Positions 30,443 through 40,978 are shown, counted from the first letter of the stretch. The stretch is DNA of 64,000 nucleotides from JBDRCC01 sp043822065 [NCBI: archaeon] (GCA_043822065.1 JBDRCC010000007.1:1-64000), one strand, 5' to 3'. Numbers and translations are program-made. The notes: generated by a model not told the origin, from the sequence alone.

Positions 30443-31015
30443 ATGGCAACGTATTTTCCGCTTAACCTGAAGGCATGGAGAAACGACGAGTATGGATTTA
30501 CTATCCGGATAGCCGTCCCTGCCGACTATGACGCGCTGGTAACTGCGTGGGCTGAAATCGAGGAGGGCCGGCGCTCCATTGCGCGCGTAAACATGCTCAA
30601 GGAGAGCATAGAGCGTGGCTGGGTTATAGTGGCCGAAGAACGCGGAGACATTTTTGGGTATTCAGATATAACCCCCATATATACGAAATATTCAGATTTC
30701 CCAGTCACCCACCTGGCAGTCAGCGGCGTTTCGCCGAGGGATGGCGGGAAATACCGCAAGACGGGGGTCCATGAAGTCATGAGCATTCTTAGGATTTTAG
30801 GGATACTTGGCAAGACCCAAACTGCATGTTCTTATGTGGACTCTGAGTCTCTCTTAAGCCGGCGGGAGGCCATTGCAAAAAAGCTTGGGATACCGCTTAC
30901 CATTGTTAGAGGGGAAAATAACATCACCCTGAACTACGACCTGACCTGCGACATCAAAAAAATAGAGAAAAAAATTCGTGAACACCTAACCTCCCTTAAG
31001 TGGCATGAGGCCTAA
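30443..31015 (+). CDS. GNAT-like acetyltransferase
   Basis: 190 aa. FTIRIAVPADYDALVTAWAEIEEG is the beta1-alpha1 start of a GNAT fold; GWVIVAEERGDIFGYSDITP is the beta3-beta4 region; HLAVSGVSPRDGGKYRKTGV with G-x-x-R/K-x-x-G resembles motif A. Acceptor substrate unknown. Downstream of the Toprim gene by 32 bp. Confidence 0.6.
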   Translation: MATYFPLNLKAWRNDEYGFTIRIAVPADYDALVTAWAEIEEGRRSIARVNMLKESIERGWVIVAEERGDIFGYSDITPIYTKYSDFPVTHLAVSGVSPRDGGKYRKTGVHEVMSILRILGILGKTQTACSYVDSESLLSRREAIAKKLGIPLTIVRGENNITLNYDLTCDIKKIEKKIREHLTSLKWHEA

Positions 31016-31060
31016 TCTGCAATAAATTTATTAACTGCCAGACCTATCTTGTTGTATAGG

Positions 31061-31516
31061 ATGGCGAAGCTAGAACTCAAAAAAGCACCTCAGGGTCTGC
31101 AGATGCTGCTGGGTGACATAATCAGGTCAATACCCGAGTTCGGCCACATCGACCCCTCCCGAGTCCACCTTATAGTGTCAAACTCGGACTCGCGGGCGCT
31201 TGCACTCTGCCATGAGATGTCAAGGAGGATACAGTTCGCATTAGGCGTCCCGCCGCACTACGTCATAGAGCTTGTGGAAAAACACTGGAGTGGCTTGGAC
31301 GCTGAAATGAGGGCAAAAGTCCTGATACACGAGCTATACCACATCCCAAAGACCTTTTCCGGGCATCTCAGGAGCCATGACCACAGGAAGGGCTTCGGGA
31401 GGTACTCCCGCAGGCTCGAGGAGGACCTTTACCGCGATTACCTGCACAAACACCCCCAAAAGTCCAGGGAAGAGGCGCTTGCGCTCGTCAAAACCCTCAC
31501 TTTTTCCGGTTTTTAG
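31061..31516 (+). CDS. Putative zincin metallopeptidase (phage-type family)
   Basis: 151 aa. HELYHIP at 90-96 is a HExxH zinc site, with SHDHRKGF shortly after as candidate third ligand; RAKVLIHELYHIPKTFSGHL is typical of the short Phage-Metallopep family in archaea. ATG 31061 is preferred to a TTG 12 bases upstream. TATA AATAAATTTATTA sits about 30-40 bp before the start. Role (protein turnover, regulation) unknown. Confidence 0.75.
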   Translation: MAKLELKKAPQGLQMLLGDIIRSIPEFGHIDPSRVHLIVSNSDSRALALCHEMSRRIQFALGVPPHYVIELVEKHWSGLDAEMRAKVLIHELYHIPKTFSGHLRSHDHRKGFGRYSRRLEEDLYRDYLHKHPQKSREEALALVKTLTFSGF

Positions 31517-31539
31517 CAGGAATAAGCCTAAATCCAAAC

Positions 31540-31549
31540 CTATATATAG
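31540..31549 (+). promoter_or_regulatory. TATA box of 5S rRNA
   Basis: CTATATATAG sits 30 bp before the 5S 5' end. Confidence 0.5.
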
Positions 31550-31570
31550 TATCTTATAGTGATTATCGAA

Positions 31571-31691
31571 GTTAGCGGTCATAGCAGAGGGGTCACACCT
31601 GGTCTCATTCCGAACCCAGAAGTTAAGCCCTCTAGCGATTTTGATTGTACTATCTTGCGAGAGCAGATGGGAACTCAAAGACGCCGCTAGC
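31571..31691 (+). rRNA. rrf: 5S ribosomal RNA
   Basis: About 121 nt. Conserved loops GTCACACCTGGTCTCATTCC, GAACCCAGAAGTTAAGCCC and TGGGAACTC are present, and helix I forms between GTTAGCGGT and GCCGCTAGC with wobble pairs. No 16S or 23S gene is nearby, so it is unlinked from the rRNA operon. A perfect 10-bp inverted repeat 64 bp downstream may end its transcript. Confidence 0.92.
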
Positions 31692-31754
31692 ACTTCCACA
31701 TAAGAAAGCCGGTGAGTGCCAATTGGCGAGACCCGAAAAAACAACAAATACATT

Positions 31755-31791
31755 CTAATTATAGTCCTTGCTGAGCTAGTGCTATAATTAG
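31755..31791 (+). terminator. Hairpin between 5S rRNA and tRNA-Asp
   Basis: CTAATTATAG/CTATAATTAG, a perfect 10-bp inverted repeat with a 17-nt loop. Probable terminator or processing stem. Confidence 0.55.
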
Positions 31792-31815
31792 GGGGGTCAC
31801 TCGGCTGAGGCGAAT

Positions 31816-31888
31816 GCCCGGATGGTGTAGTGGCCTAGCATAGAGCCCTGTCGAGGCTCTGACGCGGATTCAAATTCCGCTCCGGGCG
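31816..31888 (+). tRNA. tRNA-Asp (GTC)
   Basis: Acceptor GCCCGGA/TCCGGGC, anticodon stem GAGCC/GGCTC, loop CTGTCGA (GTC), T loop TTCAAAT, discriminator G. CCA not encoded. Confidence 0.95.
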
Positions 31889-31893
31889 CTCTC

Positions 31894-31967
31894 GGGCTCG
31901 TAACTCAGGTTGGCAGAGTGCTTGGCTTTTAACCAAGAAGTCGCGGGTTCAAATCCCGTCGGGCCCA
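31894..31967 (+). tRNA. tRNA-Lys (TTT)
   Basis: Acceptor GGGCTCG/CGGGCCC (one T-G), anticodon stem CTTGG/CCAAG, loop CTTTTAA (TTT), T loop TTCAAAT, discriminator A. Five bp after tRNA-Asp and 32 bp before rpoB2, so it may share its transcript. Confidence 0.95.
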
Positions 31968-31999
31968 TTCCCGTTCGCGGGCCGCAAAGAGAAAACAAG

Positions 32000-33478
32000 A
32001 TGCTGAAAAAAGAACCAAATCCCATCCTCGTGGCGTACTTTAGGAGCAACTCACTGGTTGAGCACCATGTTTCTTCGTTTAATGACTTCTTAGACCGCGG
32101 GCTCCAGAGCGTAATTGACGAAATCAAGGTAATCGAGCCGGAGCTAGAAGACTATTACATAAAGCTCGGAAAGATATTCGTCGACGAGCCGGTTTCGAAG
32201 GAGGCGGACGGAAGCACCAGGAAAATCTACCCGAATGAGGCAAGGCTCAGGGACAGGACCTATTCCGCGCCGATAACCCTTGAAATGACTGCTGTTGAGG
32301 GCGGGGAGGAGCAGGAGACCATGAAAGTGGTCATTGGCAAGCTCCCAATCATGCTCAAGTCAAAGAAGTGCCTCCTGGCCGGGATGACCGATGACGAGCT
32401 CATCCGTGTCGGGGAAGACCCGCAGGACCCGGGCGGCTACTTCATCATAAACGGGACCGAGAGGGTTTTAGTCCTTGTTGAGGACCTCGCATCAAACCGG
32501 ATTCTTGCCGAGCACAACAACACGACCAACACAAACGTCGCAAAGATATTCTCCGCGCGCGGCTGGTACAGGCGCCCCTGCACCCTTGAAGTCCGCGGCG
32601 ACTCGTCACTCAAATTCCTGTTCCCGCCCCTGGCCAAGCCGGTCCCAGTCTTCATAGTCCTGAAGGCACTCGGCCTCAAGACAGACCGCGAGCTGTTCGA
32701 CTCTGTAACGAAGGACGCTGCAGTCCAGCAGGAGCTCCTCGTTGCGAACGAGGAGGCGGCAGAAGTCGTGACCGTCTCTGATGCTCTTGACTTCATCGGC
32801 AAGCGCGTGGCAGTCGGGCAGCAGAGGGAGCAGAGGATTGAGCGCGCAGAGCAGGTCCTGGACAAGTACCTCCTCCCGCACGTCGGAATGGAGCGCGCAG
32901 ACAGGGCGGCAAAGGCATATTTCATAGGCAAGATGGTCGAGAAGCTCCTCATGTTCAATATTGGAAAGATTCCAGCAGACGACAAGGACCACTACGCAAA
33001 CAAGCGCCTCAGGCTCGCAGGCGAGCTGATGGAGGACGTATTCCGCGTCGCGTTCCGGGGGCTCGTCGCAAACGCAGTATACTCACTTGAAAAGGCAGCC
33101 CGCAGGGACCGCAAGGTCGCAATAAGGACTGCAATCCGATCATCGCTTCTGACCGAGCGCATAGGCCACGCAATGGCGACAGGCGCGTGGGTCGGAGGGC
33201 GGCAGGGAATCTCCCAGCACCTCGACAGGCTCAACCACCTATCGACGCTTTCACACCTCAGGCGCGTAAGATCGCTCCTTTCTAGGACCCAGCCGCACTT
33301 CGAGGCAAGGGACTTGCACGCAACCCACTGGGGCAAGATTTGCCCGAACGAAACTCCGGAAGGCTCAAACATCGGGCTTGTCAAAAACCTCGCGCTTCTG
33401 ACCGAGATAACAAATCAAGTGGACGAGAAGCCAATTGAAGACGCCCTCATAGAGCTTGGCGTGCGGAGGGCATGGTAA
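32000..33478 (+). CDS. rpoB2: DNA-directed RNA polymerase subunit B''
   Basis: 492 aa, the N-terminal half of the split beta-type subunit (protrusion, lobe and first part of fork). Landmarks: FNDFLDRGLQSV, PQDPGGYFIINGTERVLV, FSARGWYRRPCT-type external lobe and HATHWGKICPNETPEGSNIG, the fork-region block before the split. ATG 32000 is chosen; the frame continues back into tRNA-Lys. Stop and rpoB1 start overlap (TAATG). The B split is the pattern of most euryarchaea. Confidence 0.96.
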   Translation: MLKKEPNPILVAYFRSNSLVEHHVSSFNDFLDRGLQSVIDEIKVIEPELEDYYIKLGKIFVDEPVSKEADGSTRKIYPNEARLRDRTYSAPITLEMTAVEGGEEQETMKVVIGKLPIMLKSKKCLLAGMTDDELIRVGEDPQDPGGYFIINGTERVLVLVEDLASNRILAEHNNTTNTNVAKIFSARGWYRRPCTLEVRGDSSLKFLFPPLAKPVPVFIVLKALGLKTDRELFDSVTKDAAVQQELLVANEEAAEVVTVSDALDFIGKRVAVGQQREQRIERAEQVLDKYLLPHVGMERADRAAKAYFIGKMVEKLLMFNIGKIPADDKDHYANKRLRLAGELMEDVFRVAFRGLVANAVYSLEKAARRDRKVAIRTAIRSSLLTERIGHAMATGAWVGGRQGISQHLDRLNHLSTLSHLRRVRSLLSRTQPHFEARDLHATHWGKICPNETPEGSNIGLVKNLALLTEITNQVDEKPIEDALIELGVRRAW

Positions 33479-35280
33479 TGGCAAGCATATTCGTGAACGG
33501 CAAGTTTGTCGGACAGCACGAAAAGCCAGCCCAGCTGCTGAAGTCCGTAAAGGAACTGAGGCGCGATGGCAAGCTTCCGGGCGGAATCAGCATCGCACAC
33601 TACGCTGACCTGGACGAGATACAGATAAACACAGATGCGGGCAGGATACGGCGCCCTCTGCTTGTCGTCACCGGCGGCAAGTCGCCAATCACCCAGGAGA
33701 TAAACGACAAGCTCAAGAGCGGCCAGCTGACAATCGCAGAGCTCATAAGGCGTGGAATACTCGAGTACCTTGACGCAGAAGAAGAGGAGAACGCCTACAT
33801 CGCCCTTCACGCGAGGGACCTGACAAGCGAGCACACCCACCTTGAAATCCACCCAGAGACAATCTTCGGCATAAGCACAGGGATAATCCCTTACCTTGAG
33901 CACAACCAGGCGTCAAGGGACAACCTCGGCGCTAACATGTCCAAGCAGGCGCTCGGGATGTACGCCGCGAACTTCCACCACAGGGCAGACACCCAGCGGC
34001 ACATCCTCCATTACCCGCAGGCGCCGCTCGTGACAACCGAGATAGGCGAGGTTCTGAAGGTATGGAACAGGCCGTCCGGGCACAACGCAGTTGTGGCAGT
34101 CCTTTCCTACGAGGGCTACAACATGCAGGACGCACTCATACTCAACAAATCATCCTGTGACCGGGGATTCGCGCGCTCTACCTTCTACCGCACCTACGCG
34201 ACCGAGAAGATAAGGTATGCTGGCGGGCAGGAAGATGACATAATGACCCCTCCTGAGGACGTCTCAGGCTACAAATCGGAGCGGGCGTACCGGTTCCTTG
34301 ACGAGGACGGAATAATCACGCCAGAATGCGACATTGAGGCTGGCGACGTGCTCATTGGAAAGACCTCCCCTCCGCGGTTCCTTGAGAGCCTTGAGGAGTT
34401 CGGCGCCGCAGTCACGAAGAGGCGCGAGAGCAGCGAAGTGGTCAAGCACGGCGAGAGGGGCACGGTCGACATAGTCGTCCTGACAGAGACCGAGGACGGA
34501 AACAAGCAGGTCAAGGTAAAGCTCCGCGACCTCCGGGTCCCAGAGCTCGGTGACAAGTTTGCGTCCCGCCACGGGCAGAAGGGCACAGTGGGGCTTCTTG
34601 TAAACTCAGAGGACATGCCTTTCACAGAAAACGGCGTAGTCCCAGATGTCATAATCAACCCGCACGCCATCCCGAGCAGGATGACCGTTGCGCAGCTGCT
34701 CGAGACCATCGCCGGCAAGGTCGGCGCCATGGAGGGCAGGTACATCGACGCAACCGCGTTCTCAGGCGAGCCCGAGGCTGACCTTAGGAAGGCGCTCGAA
34801 AAGCTCGGCTTCAGGGACAACGGCAAGGAAGTCATGTACAACGGGATAACCGGCGAGAAGTACGAGGTTGAGATATTCATTGGCGTCGTCTACTACCAGA
34901 AGCTAAAGCACATGGTCGCAGACAAGATACGCGCAAGGTCAAGGGGCCCCGTGCAGGTTCTCACCCGCCAGCCTACAGAGGGCAAAGCCCGCGAGGGAGG
35001 GCTCAGGGTCGGAGAAATGGAAAAGGACTGCCTTGTCGCCCACGGCACTGCCATGCTGCTCAAGGAGCGGCTGCTCGAGGAGTCAGACAAGACGCAGGTT
35101 CCAATCTGCCTGTCATGCGGGATGACCGCGATATACGACCGGTACCGCGACATAAAATACTGCCCGCTCTGCGGAGAGGACACAAACGTCCAGCTCGTGG
35201 AGATGTCATACGCATTCAAGCTCCTCCTGGACGAGCTCAAGTCAATGTGCACGTACCCAAGGCTGGAGATAGGTGATTAG
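33478..35280 (+). CDS. rpoB1: DNA-directed RNA polymerase subunit B'
   Basis: 600 aa, C-terminal half of the beta-type subunit: hybrid-binding and wall domains (SYEGYNMQDALILNKSS, GDKFASRHGQKGTVG) and the clamp with a zinc site CLSCG...CPLCGED near the end. Starts by TAATG reinitiation at 33478 (an in-frame ATG two codons earlier also exists). Ends one base before rpoA1. Confidence 0.96.
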   Translation: MASIFVNGKFVGQHEKPAQLLKSVKELRRDGKLPGGISIAHYADLDEIQINTDAGRIRRPLLVVTGGKSPITQEINDKLKSGQLTIAELIRRGILEYLDAEEEENAYIALHARDLTSEHTHLEIHPETIFGISTGIIPYLEHNQASRDNLGANMSKQALGMYAANFHHRADTQRHILHYPQAPLVTTEIGEVLKVWNRPSGHNAVVAVLSYEGYNMQDALILNKSSCDRGFARSTFYRTYATEKIRYAGGQEDDIMTPPEDVSGYKSERAYRFLDEDGIITPECDIEAGDVLIGKTSPPRFLESLEEFGAAVTKRRESSEVVKHGERGTVDIVVLTETEDGNKQVKVKLRDLRVPELGDKFASRHGQKGTVGLLVNSEDMPFTENGVVPDVIINPHAIPSRMTVAQLLETIAGKVGAMEGRYIDATAFSGEPEADLRKALEKLGFRDNGKEVMYNGITGEKYEVEIFIGVVYYQKLKHMVADKIRARSRGPVQVLTRQPTEGKAREGGLRVGEMEKDCLVAHGTAMLLKERLLEESDKTQVPICLSCGMTAIYDRYRDIKYCPLCGEDTNVQLVEMSYAFKLLLDELKSMCTYPRLEIGD

Positions 35281-37794
35281 ATGATACGCTCTATTAGATT
35301 CTCACTGCTGAGTCCGGAGCTGCTGCGCAAGATGAGCGTCGCTAAGATTGTCACCCCTGACACCCACGACGCAGACGGCTACCCGATAAAGGGAGGGCTC
35401 ATGGACCCGAGAATGGGTGTAGTAGACCCAGGCCTCAGGTGCAGGACCTGCAGGTGCAGGATGGGCGACTGCCCAGGGCACTTCGGCCACATCGAGCTCG
35501 CAAGGCCCGTCCTCCACGTCGGATACGCAAAAAATGTTTACGAATTCCTCCGCTGCTTCTGCAGGAAGTGCGGACGGGTCCTCGTGCCTGAGAAGGAGAT
35601 AATCGAGCTGCACAAGGCGGTTGAAGAGGGCGAGGAGAAAGCCCGCATCTCTGATGCGACCCTCAAGGCAGCCCGCGACACGAAGAAATGCCCGCACTGC
35701 GGGGAAAAGCAGATTAAAATCATGTTCGAGAAGCCGACCGCGTTCTTTGAGGACAAGGACAGGCTCACCGCGACCGACATCCGCAAGCGGCTGGAGAAGA
35801 TATCGAATGAAGACCTCGAGATTCTCGGCATAAGCTCGAAGGACGCCAGGCCGGAGTGGATGATTCTGACAATTCTTCCGGTTCCGCCCGTAACTACAAG
35901 GCCGTCAATCACGCTTGAGAGCGGCGAGAGGTCTGAGGACGACCTGACCCACAAGCTTGTCGACATACTCCGGCTAAACCAGCGGCTTGCAGAGAACATC
36001 GAGGCAGGCGCACCGCAGCTCATACTTGAGGACCAGTGGGAGCTTGTCCAGTATCACGTCACTACTTATCTCGACAACGAGGTCTCCGGAATCCCGCCCG
36101 CAAGGCACAGGTCAGGACGGCCGCTGAAGACAATCGCCCAGAGGCTTAAGGGCAAAGAGGGCAGGTTCAGGTACTCGCTCGCAGGAAAGCGGGTTGACTT
36201 CTGCGCAAGGACGGTCATTTCCCCAGACCCGAACCTCAGGATTGACGAGGTAGGCGTGCCAATCCGAATCGCAAGGGAGCTCACCATACCTGAGCGCGTA
36301 ACCCAGTACAACAAGGACTTCCTTGTCAAGATAGTCAAGAACGGCGAGAATTATCCGGGTGCGAACTACGTCATCCGCGCAGACGGCAAGAGGCGCAGGA
36401 TAAACAACGAGAACTCAGAGGAGGTCTCCAAGGAAGTGGACACCGGCTTCACAGTCGAGAGGCACCTTGTCGACAATGACATAGTCCTGTTCAACCGGCA
36501 GCCCTCACTCCACCGGCTTTCAATCATGGCTCACCGCGTAAGGGTCCTCCCCGGAAACACATTCCGGCTCAACCTCTGCGTCTGTTCGCCATACAACGCC
36601 GACTTTGACGGGGACGAAATGAACCTCCACGTTCCTCAGACAGTTGAGGCCCGCGCAGAGTCGCTGATGCTCATGGGCGTGAACTACTCACTCCGCTCGC
36701 CAAGGTTCGGCGGCCCGATAATAGGCTGCATACACGACCACATAACCGGCGCATACCTTCTGACAAACGACAAGATGGTCCTCTCACGGGAGAAGGCTGC
36801 GCAGATTTTTGGAGCCTGCGGCATGGTGCTGGAGGGCGAGAAAGAAAAATACACTGGAAAGGAAATCTTCTCCATGCTCCTGCCGGACGACATGAACCTG
36901 GAGTTCAAGTCAAAGTTTGGCGAGATGGTCACAATAAAGAACGGCAAGCTCGTAAGCGGCGTGATTGATGACAAGGCAATCGGCGCATTCTCAGGGATTA
37001 TACTAGATTACATGATAACCAAGTACGGCTGTGAGTTCGTCGCCAACTTCCTCAACAAGTTTACAATAATCGCGATAGCTATTGCTGCCATGATTGGCGT
37101 TACAAACGGCCTTGACGAGGAGGACCTGCCGCCGAAGGCGCTCGAGGAGATAAAGTCATTGCTCGATGACACAGAGAAAAAGGTTTCAAAAATTGTCAGC
37201 ATGTACCACGAAGGCTCCCTGAAAATCCTGCCTGGCAAGACCCTCCAGGAGACGCTCGAACGGAAAATCATGTCCACCGTCAATAAAGGAAGGGACGCGG
37301 CAGGCAAAGTATCCGAGTCATACCTCAAGGAAAACAACCAAATCGCAATCATGGCAAGAACCGGCGCTAGGGGAAACATACTCAACATAACCCAAATGAG
37401 CGCATGCCTTGGCCAGCAGGCAGTCAGGGGCCAGAGGATAAACCGGGGATACCGCACTAGGACTCTTCCGCACTTTAGGGAGGGCGACCTCGGGCCGCGG
37501 GCGCACGGGTTCGTAAGGAGCTCATACAAGACCGGGCTTGGCCCGATTGAGTTCTTCTTCCACGCGATGGGCGGAAGGGAGTCTCTCACAGATACTGCAA
37601 TGAGGACGCCGAAGTCAGGCTACCTCCAGAGGCGGCTTATAAACGCGACCCAGGACCTTAAGGTCGAATACGACGGCACAGTCCGCGACAACAGCGGCAC
37701 AATCATCCAGTTTGAATACGGCGAAGACGGGGTCGACACAAGCAAGAGCGATCTCGGAACAGTAAAGCTCGAGAAGGTGTTTGGAACAAAATGA
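35281..37794 (+). CDS. rpoA1: DNA-directed RNA polymerase subunit A'
   Basis: 837 aa. The catalytic motif NADFDGDEM begins at residue 439 and holds the three Mg-binding aspartates. N-terminal zinc sites [17 protein letters not shown] and CRKCGR/CPHCGE are intact, with the rudder/lid region [11 protein letters not shown] before the active site. Split from A'' at the usual archaeal point; the ATGA overlap couples the two. Confidence 0.97.
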   Translation: MIRSIRFSLLSPELLRKMSVAKIVTPDTHDADGYPIKGGLMDPRMGVVDPGLRCRTCRCRMGDCPGHFGHIELARPVLHVGYAKNVYEFLRCFCRKCGRVLVPEKEIIELHKAVEEGEEKARISDATLKAARDTKKCPHCGEKQIKIMFEKPTAFFEDKDRLTATDIRKRLEKISNEDLEILGISSKDARPEWMILTILPVPPVTTRPSITLESGERSEDDLTHKLVDILRLNQRLAENIEAGAPQLILEDQWELVQYHVTTYLDNEVSGIPPARHRSGRPLKTIAQRLKGKEGRFRYSLAGKRVDFCARTVISPDPNLRIDEVGVPIRIARELTIPERVTQYNKDFLVKIVKNGENYPGANYVIRADGKRRRINNENSEEVSKEVDTGFTVERHLVDNDIVLFNRQPSLHRLSIMAHRVRVLPGNTFRLNLCVCSPYNADFDGDEMNLHVPQTVEARAESLMLMGVNYSLRSPRFGGPIIGCIHDHITGAYLLTNDKMVLSREKAAQIFGACGMVLEGEKEKYTGKEIFSMLLPDDMNLEFKSKFGEMVTIKNGKLVSGVIDDKAIGAFSGIILDYMITKYGCEFVANFLNKFTIIAIAIAAMIGVTNGLDEEDLPPKALEEIKSLLDDTEKKVSKIVSMYHEGSLKILPGKTLQETLERKIMSTVNKGRDAAGKVSESYLKENNQIAIMARTGARGNILNITQMSACLGQQAVRGQRINRGYRTRTLPHFREGDLGPRAHGFVRSSYKTGLGPIEFFFHAMGGRESLTDTAMRTPKSGYLQRRLINATQDLKVEYDGTVRDNSGTIIQFEYGEDGVDTSKSDLGTVKLEKVFGTK

Positions 37795-39068
37795 AGGCAG
37801 ACTTTGAGACAATAAAGGCGAGGCTTCCTCCGAAGATACTCTCCCAGGTAGAGGCGCACATAGCCGACAACAAGATTTCAGAGTCCAAGCAGGGTGACAT
37901 TTACTCAAAAGTCTACGAGCTATACAAGTCATACCGCGTCCAGCCGGGCGAAGCGGTTGGCACCATTGCTGCCCAGAGCATAGGCGAGCCTGGCACGCAG
38001 ATGATGATGCGGACGAAGCACTACGCCGGGGTCGCGATGGAAGTAACCAGGGGTCTGCCGAGGCTGATTGAGATATTCGATGCGCGCTCGATACCCTCAA
38101 CGCCGAGCATGGAAATCCACCTCGAACCGGAAATGGCGAAGAGCGAGGAAAAGGCAAAAGGGTGCGCAAACAAAATAGTCCAATCCTCAGTCAACCAGCT
38201 TGCGAAGTCAATAGAGATAGACTTTGGCCAGGCAAGGGTCGTAGTCAAGTTCGACCAGAACATGCTCAAGGAGCGGGCCATAGATGTCCTCGACACCGTC
38301 AAGCACCTCAAGAACGAGCTGAGGCACAAAATCGGGATAGAGGGCACCGAGGTTTACGTCCAGGCGAGAAAATCGTCCGCAGCGTCCCTTTATGCGCTCA
38401 GGGACAAAGTAAAGAACGCAAGGATTGCGGGCGTATCCGGAATCGAGCACGCGGTGCTCCAGGAAACCGGCGGCGAATTTATCATCTACACCAGGGGCTC
38501 AAACCTGAAGGACATACTAAACCTTGAATTCGTCTTGAAGGGCACGACAATCACAAACGACCTCTATCAGGTAGAAAAGGTCCTCGGCATTGAGGCGGCA
38601 AGGGCCACTATAATAAAAGAGGCGACCGAAACGCTTAGGGACGCGGGCTTGGTCGTCGACGCCAGGCACATCATGCTAGTCGCAGATGCCATGTGCGCAA
38701 CAGGCTCTATACAAGCTATTGGAAGGCACGGTGTTTCAGGCGATAAGGGCTCAGTCCTTGCGAGGGCAAGCTTTGAGGAGACAGTAAAGCACCTGCTACT
38801 TGCCAGCATATACGGCGAGTCAGACTATCTTAGGGGAGTCGTCGAGAACGTCATCGTCGGGCAGGTCGTCCCAGTAGGGACCGGTCTGCCGAAGCTCGTA
38901 ATGAAGTCGGGCGACGAATCAATCAAGACAATCCAGCCAGGCAGGCAAGCTCCAGCCCAGGCGCCGGCAGAGGAAGCCCCTCCTGCGGAAGAAGAAAAGC
39001 CAGAATCTGGCGAAGAAGAGCCAGAGCAAAAAGCTAAAAAAGGCAAAGGTACAAAGTCAAAGTCCTGA
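37791..39068 (+). CDS. rpoA2: DNA-directed RNA polymerase subunit A''
   Basis: 425 aa, carrying the trigger-loop/bridge-helix end ([28 protein letters not shown]) and the jaw and cleft segments ([20 protein letters not shown]). After about residue 380 a Pro/Glu/Lys-rich tail ([20 protein letters not shown], ending KGKGTKSKS) extends beyond typical A'' length. Similar acidic/basic tails appear on uS3, uL15 and eL14 in this window. Confidence 0.97.
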   Translation: MKADFETIKARLPPKILSQVEAHIADNKISESKQGDIYSKVYELYKSYRVQPGEAVGTIAAQSIGEPGTQMMMRTKHYAGVAMEVTRGLPRLIEIFDARSIPSTPSMEIHLEPEMAKSEEKAKGCANKIVQSSVNQLAKSIEIDFGQARVVVKFDQNMLKERAIDVLDTVKHLKNELRHKIGIEGTEVYVQARKSSAASLYALRDKVKNARIAGVSGIEHAVLQETGGEFIIYTRGSNLKDILNLEFVLKGTTITNDLYQVEKVLGIEAARATIIKEATETLRDAGLVVDARHIMLVADAMCATGSIQAIGRHGVSGDKGSVLARASFEETVKHLLLASIYGESDYLRGVVENVIVGQVVPVGTGLPKLVMKSGDESIKTIQPGRQAPAQAPAEEAPPAEEEKPESGEEEPEQKAKKGKGTKSKS

Positions 39069-39073
39069 TTCAT

Positions 39074-39376
39074 ATGAACCTAGAAAACGCACTCAGAGCG
39101 GTAACGAAGACGGGAAAGGTGCAGATAGGCTCCAGGGCAGCCCTTAAAAATTCCAGGTCCGGGGCGGGCAAGCTCATAATCCTGTCGCAGAACTGCGTAA
39201 CTGAGACATTCTTCGGAGTGAAGCAGAACGCAGAGCTGACCAAGGTTCCAGTCTTCGTTTTCGAGGGTACGAGCAACGACCTGGGGACAGCATGCAAGAA
39301 GCCATTCCCGATTTCGGCTATAACCATCTTCGAGTCTGGCGATTCTGACATACTGGACCTTCTGAAGAAAAAATGA
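39074..39376 (+). CDS. rpl30e: Ribosomal protein eL30
   Basis: 100 aa, L7Ae/L30e fold: LRAVTKTGKVQIGSRAALKN, then LIILSQNC and VPVFVFEGTSNDLGTACKKP. Large-subunit protein and kink-turn RNA binder. Sits between rpoA2 and nusA as in euryarchaea; its stop overlaps the nusA ATG. Confidence 0.95.
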   Translation: MNLENALRAVTKTGKVQIGSRAALKNSRSGAGKLIILSQNCVTETFFGVKQNAELTKVPVFVFEGTSNDLGTACKKPFPISAITIFESGDSDILDLLKKK

Positions 39377-39798
39377 CGATAACCCTAGACAAGGCGACGA
39401 TTGAGTGCATAGGCCTTTTTCAGGGCATAACAACGGCAGCGGTCAGGGACTGCATCCTTGAGCCGACCCGCGCAGTCTATGTCGTCGAGGAAGGGCAGAT
39501 TGGTTCGGCAATCGGCAGGGACGGCGCAAACATCCATGCCGTCAGGTCAAGGGTCGGAAAAAGCGTCAAAGTTTACGAGTACAGCCCGGACCCAAAGAGG
39601 TTTATAGTGAACCTCCTTGACGGAGTCGAGCCGTATGAGATAACTATAAAAAACAACACGGCGTACATCACGATCTCAGCCGAGGACAAGGGGCGCGTTG
39701 TCGGAAAGGACGGAAAGAATATAAAGTCGCTCACAAAAATCCTTGAGCGCCAACACAACATAAGCAGCATAACAGTCAAGACAAAAACAGAGATATAA
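39373..39798 (+). CDS. nusA: Archaeal NusA-like KH-domain protein
   Basis: 141 aa with two KH domains: [19 protein letters not shown] (GxxG = GRDG) and [18 protein letters not shown] (GKDG). Lacks the bacterial N-terminal and S1 domains, as is normal in archaea. Thought to bind RNA in transcription elongation or termination. ATGA-coupled to eL30 and overlapping the uS12 start. Confidence 0.93.
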   Translation: MTITLDKATIECIGLFQGITTAAVRDCILEPTRAVYVVEEGQIGSAIGRDGANIHAVRSRVGKSVKVYEYSPDPKRFIVNLLDGVEPYEITIKNNTAYITISAEDKGRVVGKDGKNIKSLTKILERQHNISSITVKTKTEI

Positions 39799-40235
39799 TG
39801 GCAAAGAAATCAAGAGGGCTCTTCGCAGCAAGGAAGCTTGAAAGCAGGCGGAAGAAGTTCAAAAACTCTGACAAGGACTGGAAGGTCCGGGCGCTAGGCA
39901 TTAGAATGAAGTATGCCCCCCTCAAGGGCGCGCCAATGGGCAGGGGAATAGTCATCGAGAAAGTAGGCCTTGAGGCAAAGCAGCCGAACTCCGCAATCCG
40001 CAAATGCGTAAAGATCCAGCTAATCGCCTCCGGCAGGCAGGTAACTGCGTTTGCCCCGGGCGTTGGCGCGATAAACTTCATAGATGAGCACGACGAAGTC
40101 GAAATCGATGGAATTGCCGGCGCAATGGGCAGGTCCATGGGCGACATACCGGGAGTCCGCTTCAAGGTCACAGCTGTAAACGGCGTATCCCTTAGGGAGC
40201 TCGTCAGGGGCAGGAAGGAGAAGGCCAGAAGGTAA
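39798..40235 (+). CDS. rps12: Ribosomal protein uS12
   Basis: 145 aa. Decoding-centre loop [20 protein letters not shown] and [22 protein letters not shown] are intact. Archaeal-type with an N-terminal basic helix. Overlaps nusA by 1 bp. Confidence 0.97.
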   Translation: MAKKSRGLFAARKLESRRKKFKNSDKDWKVRALGIRMKYAPLKGAPMGRGIVIEKVGLEAKQPNSAIRKCVKIQLIASGRQVTAFAPGVGAINFIDEHDEVEIDGIAGAMGRSMGDIPGVRFKVTAVNGVSLRELVRGRKEKARR

Positions 40236-40237
40236 AG

Positions 40238-40840
40238 ATGATAGTCAAAATATTCAACAAGTGGGAAACGACCGGGATAGAGTTCAGGGACCCGGGGATA
40301 AAGGAGTATATTTCGCTTTCTGCAGTTATTGCCCCCACTTCCGGCGGAAGGCACGCAAAGACCCAGTTCTGGAAGGCCAAGATGTCAATCGTCGAGCGGC
40401 TAGTGAACAAGCTTACAGTCACCGGCCACCTGAAAGAGGGCAGGGTCCACAAGCGCACTTCAGGCAGGGACACTGGAAAGAAAATCACAAGCTACAACTC
40501 AGTCAAGGGCGCATTTGAGGCCATAGAGGCAAAGACGAAGGAGAACCCAATCCAGGTTCTAATCCGGGCGATAGAGAATGCAGCCCCCATAGAGGAGACA
40601 ACCGCGTTCAGGCAGGGCGGAATAATCGCAAGGAAAGCAGTCGACCTCGCCCCCTCGCGCAGGCTTGACCTCTCGCTTAGATTCATATCCCACGGCGCAG
40701 GCCAGAGGGCGTTCAGATCCAAGGCCACCCTCTCCGAGGCGCTCGCCGCAGAGCTAATCTCCGCAGCAAACAACGATAACAAGACCTATTCAATACAAAA
40801 GAAAGAAGAGACCGAGCGCGTTGCAGTAGGCGCAAGGTAG
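40238..40840 (+). CDS. rps7: Ribosomal protein uS7
   Basis: 200 aa. Conserved RLVNKLTVTGHLKEGR-type N-terminus, the IEETTAFRQGG hairpin and LDLSLRFISHGAGQRAFRS. Binds the 16S 3' major domain. Last gene before the separate EF-2 promoter. Confidence 0.96.
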   Translation: MIVKIFNKWETTGIEFRDPGIKEYISLSAVIAPTSGGRHAKTQFWKAKMSIVERLVNKLTVTGHLKEGRVHKRTSGRDTGKKITSYNSVKGAFEAIEAKTKENPIQVLIRAIENAAPIEETTAFRQGGIIARKAVDLAPSRRLDLSLRFISHGAGQRAFRSKATLSEALAAELISAANNDNKTYSIQKKEETERVAVGAR

Positions 40841-40905
40841 GGCTAATTCCGTCCGACTAAATCTTTAAAAACTAAACCCCCATATCTATCGTTGCCTTCG
40901 AGAAA

Positions 40906-40915
40906 CTATATAAAG
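40906..40915 (+). promoter_or_regulatory. Promoter of the EF-2/EF-1A/uS10 unit
   Basis: CTATATAAAG lies 64 bp before the EF-2 ATG, giving a leader of about 40 nt that contains CCTGGTTTAGCAGG, a small hairpin. Confidence 0.55.
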
Positions 40916-40978
40916 AAGGGGAAATAATCTGTCGAATATCCTGGTTTAGCAGGCTATTTTAGGTTATACCGGAATACA

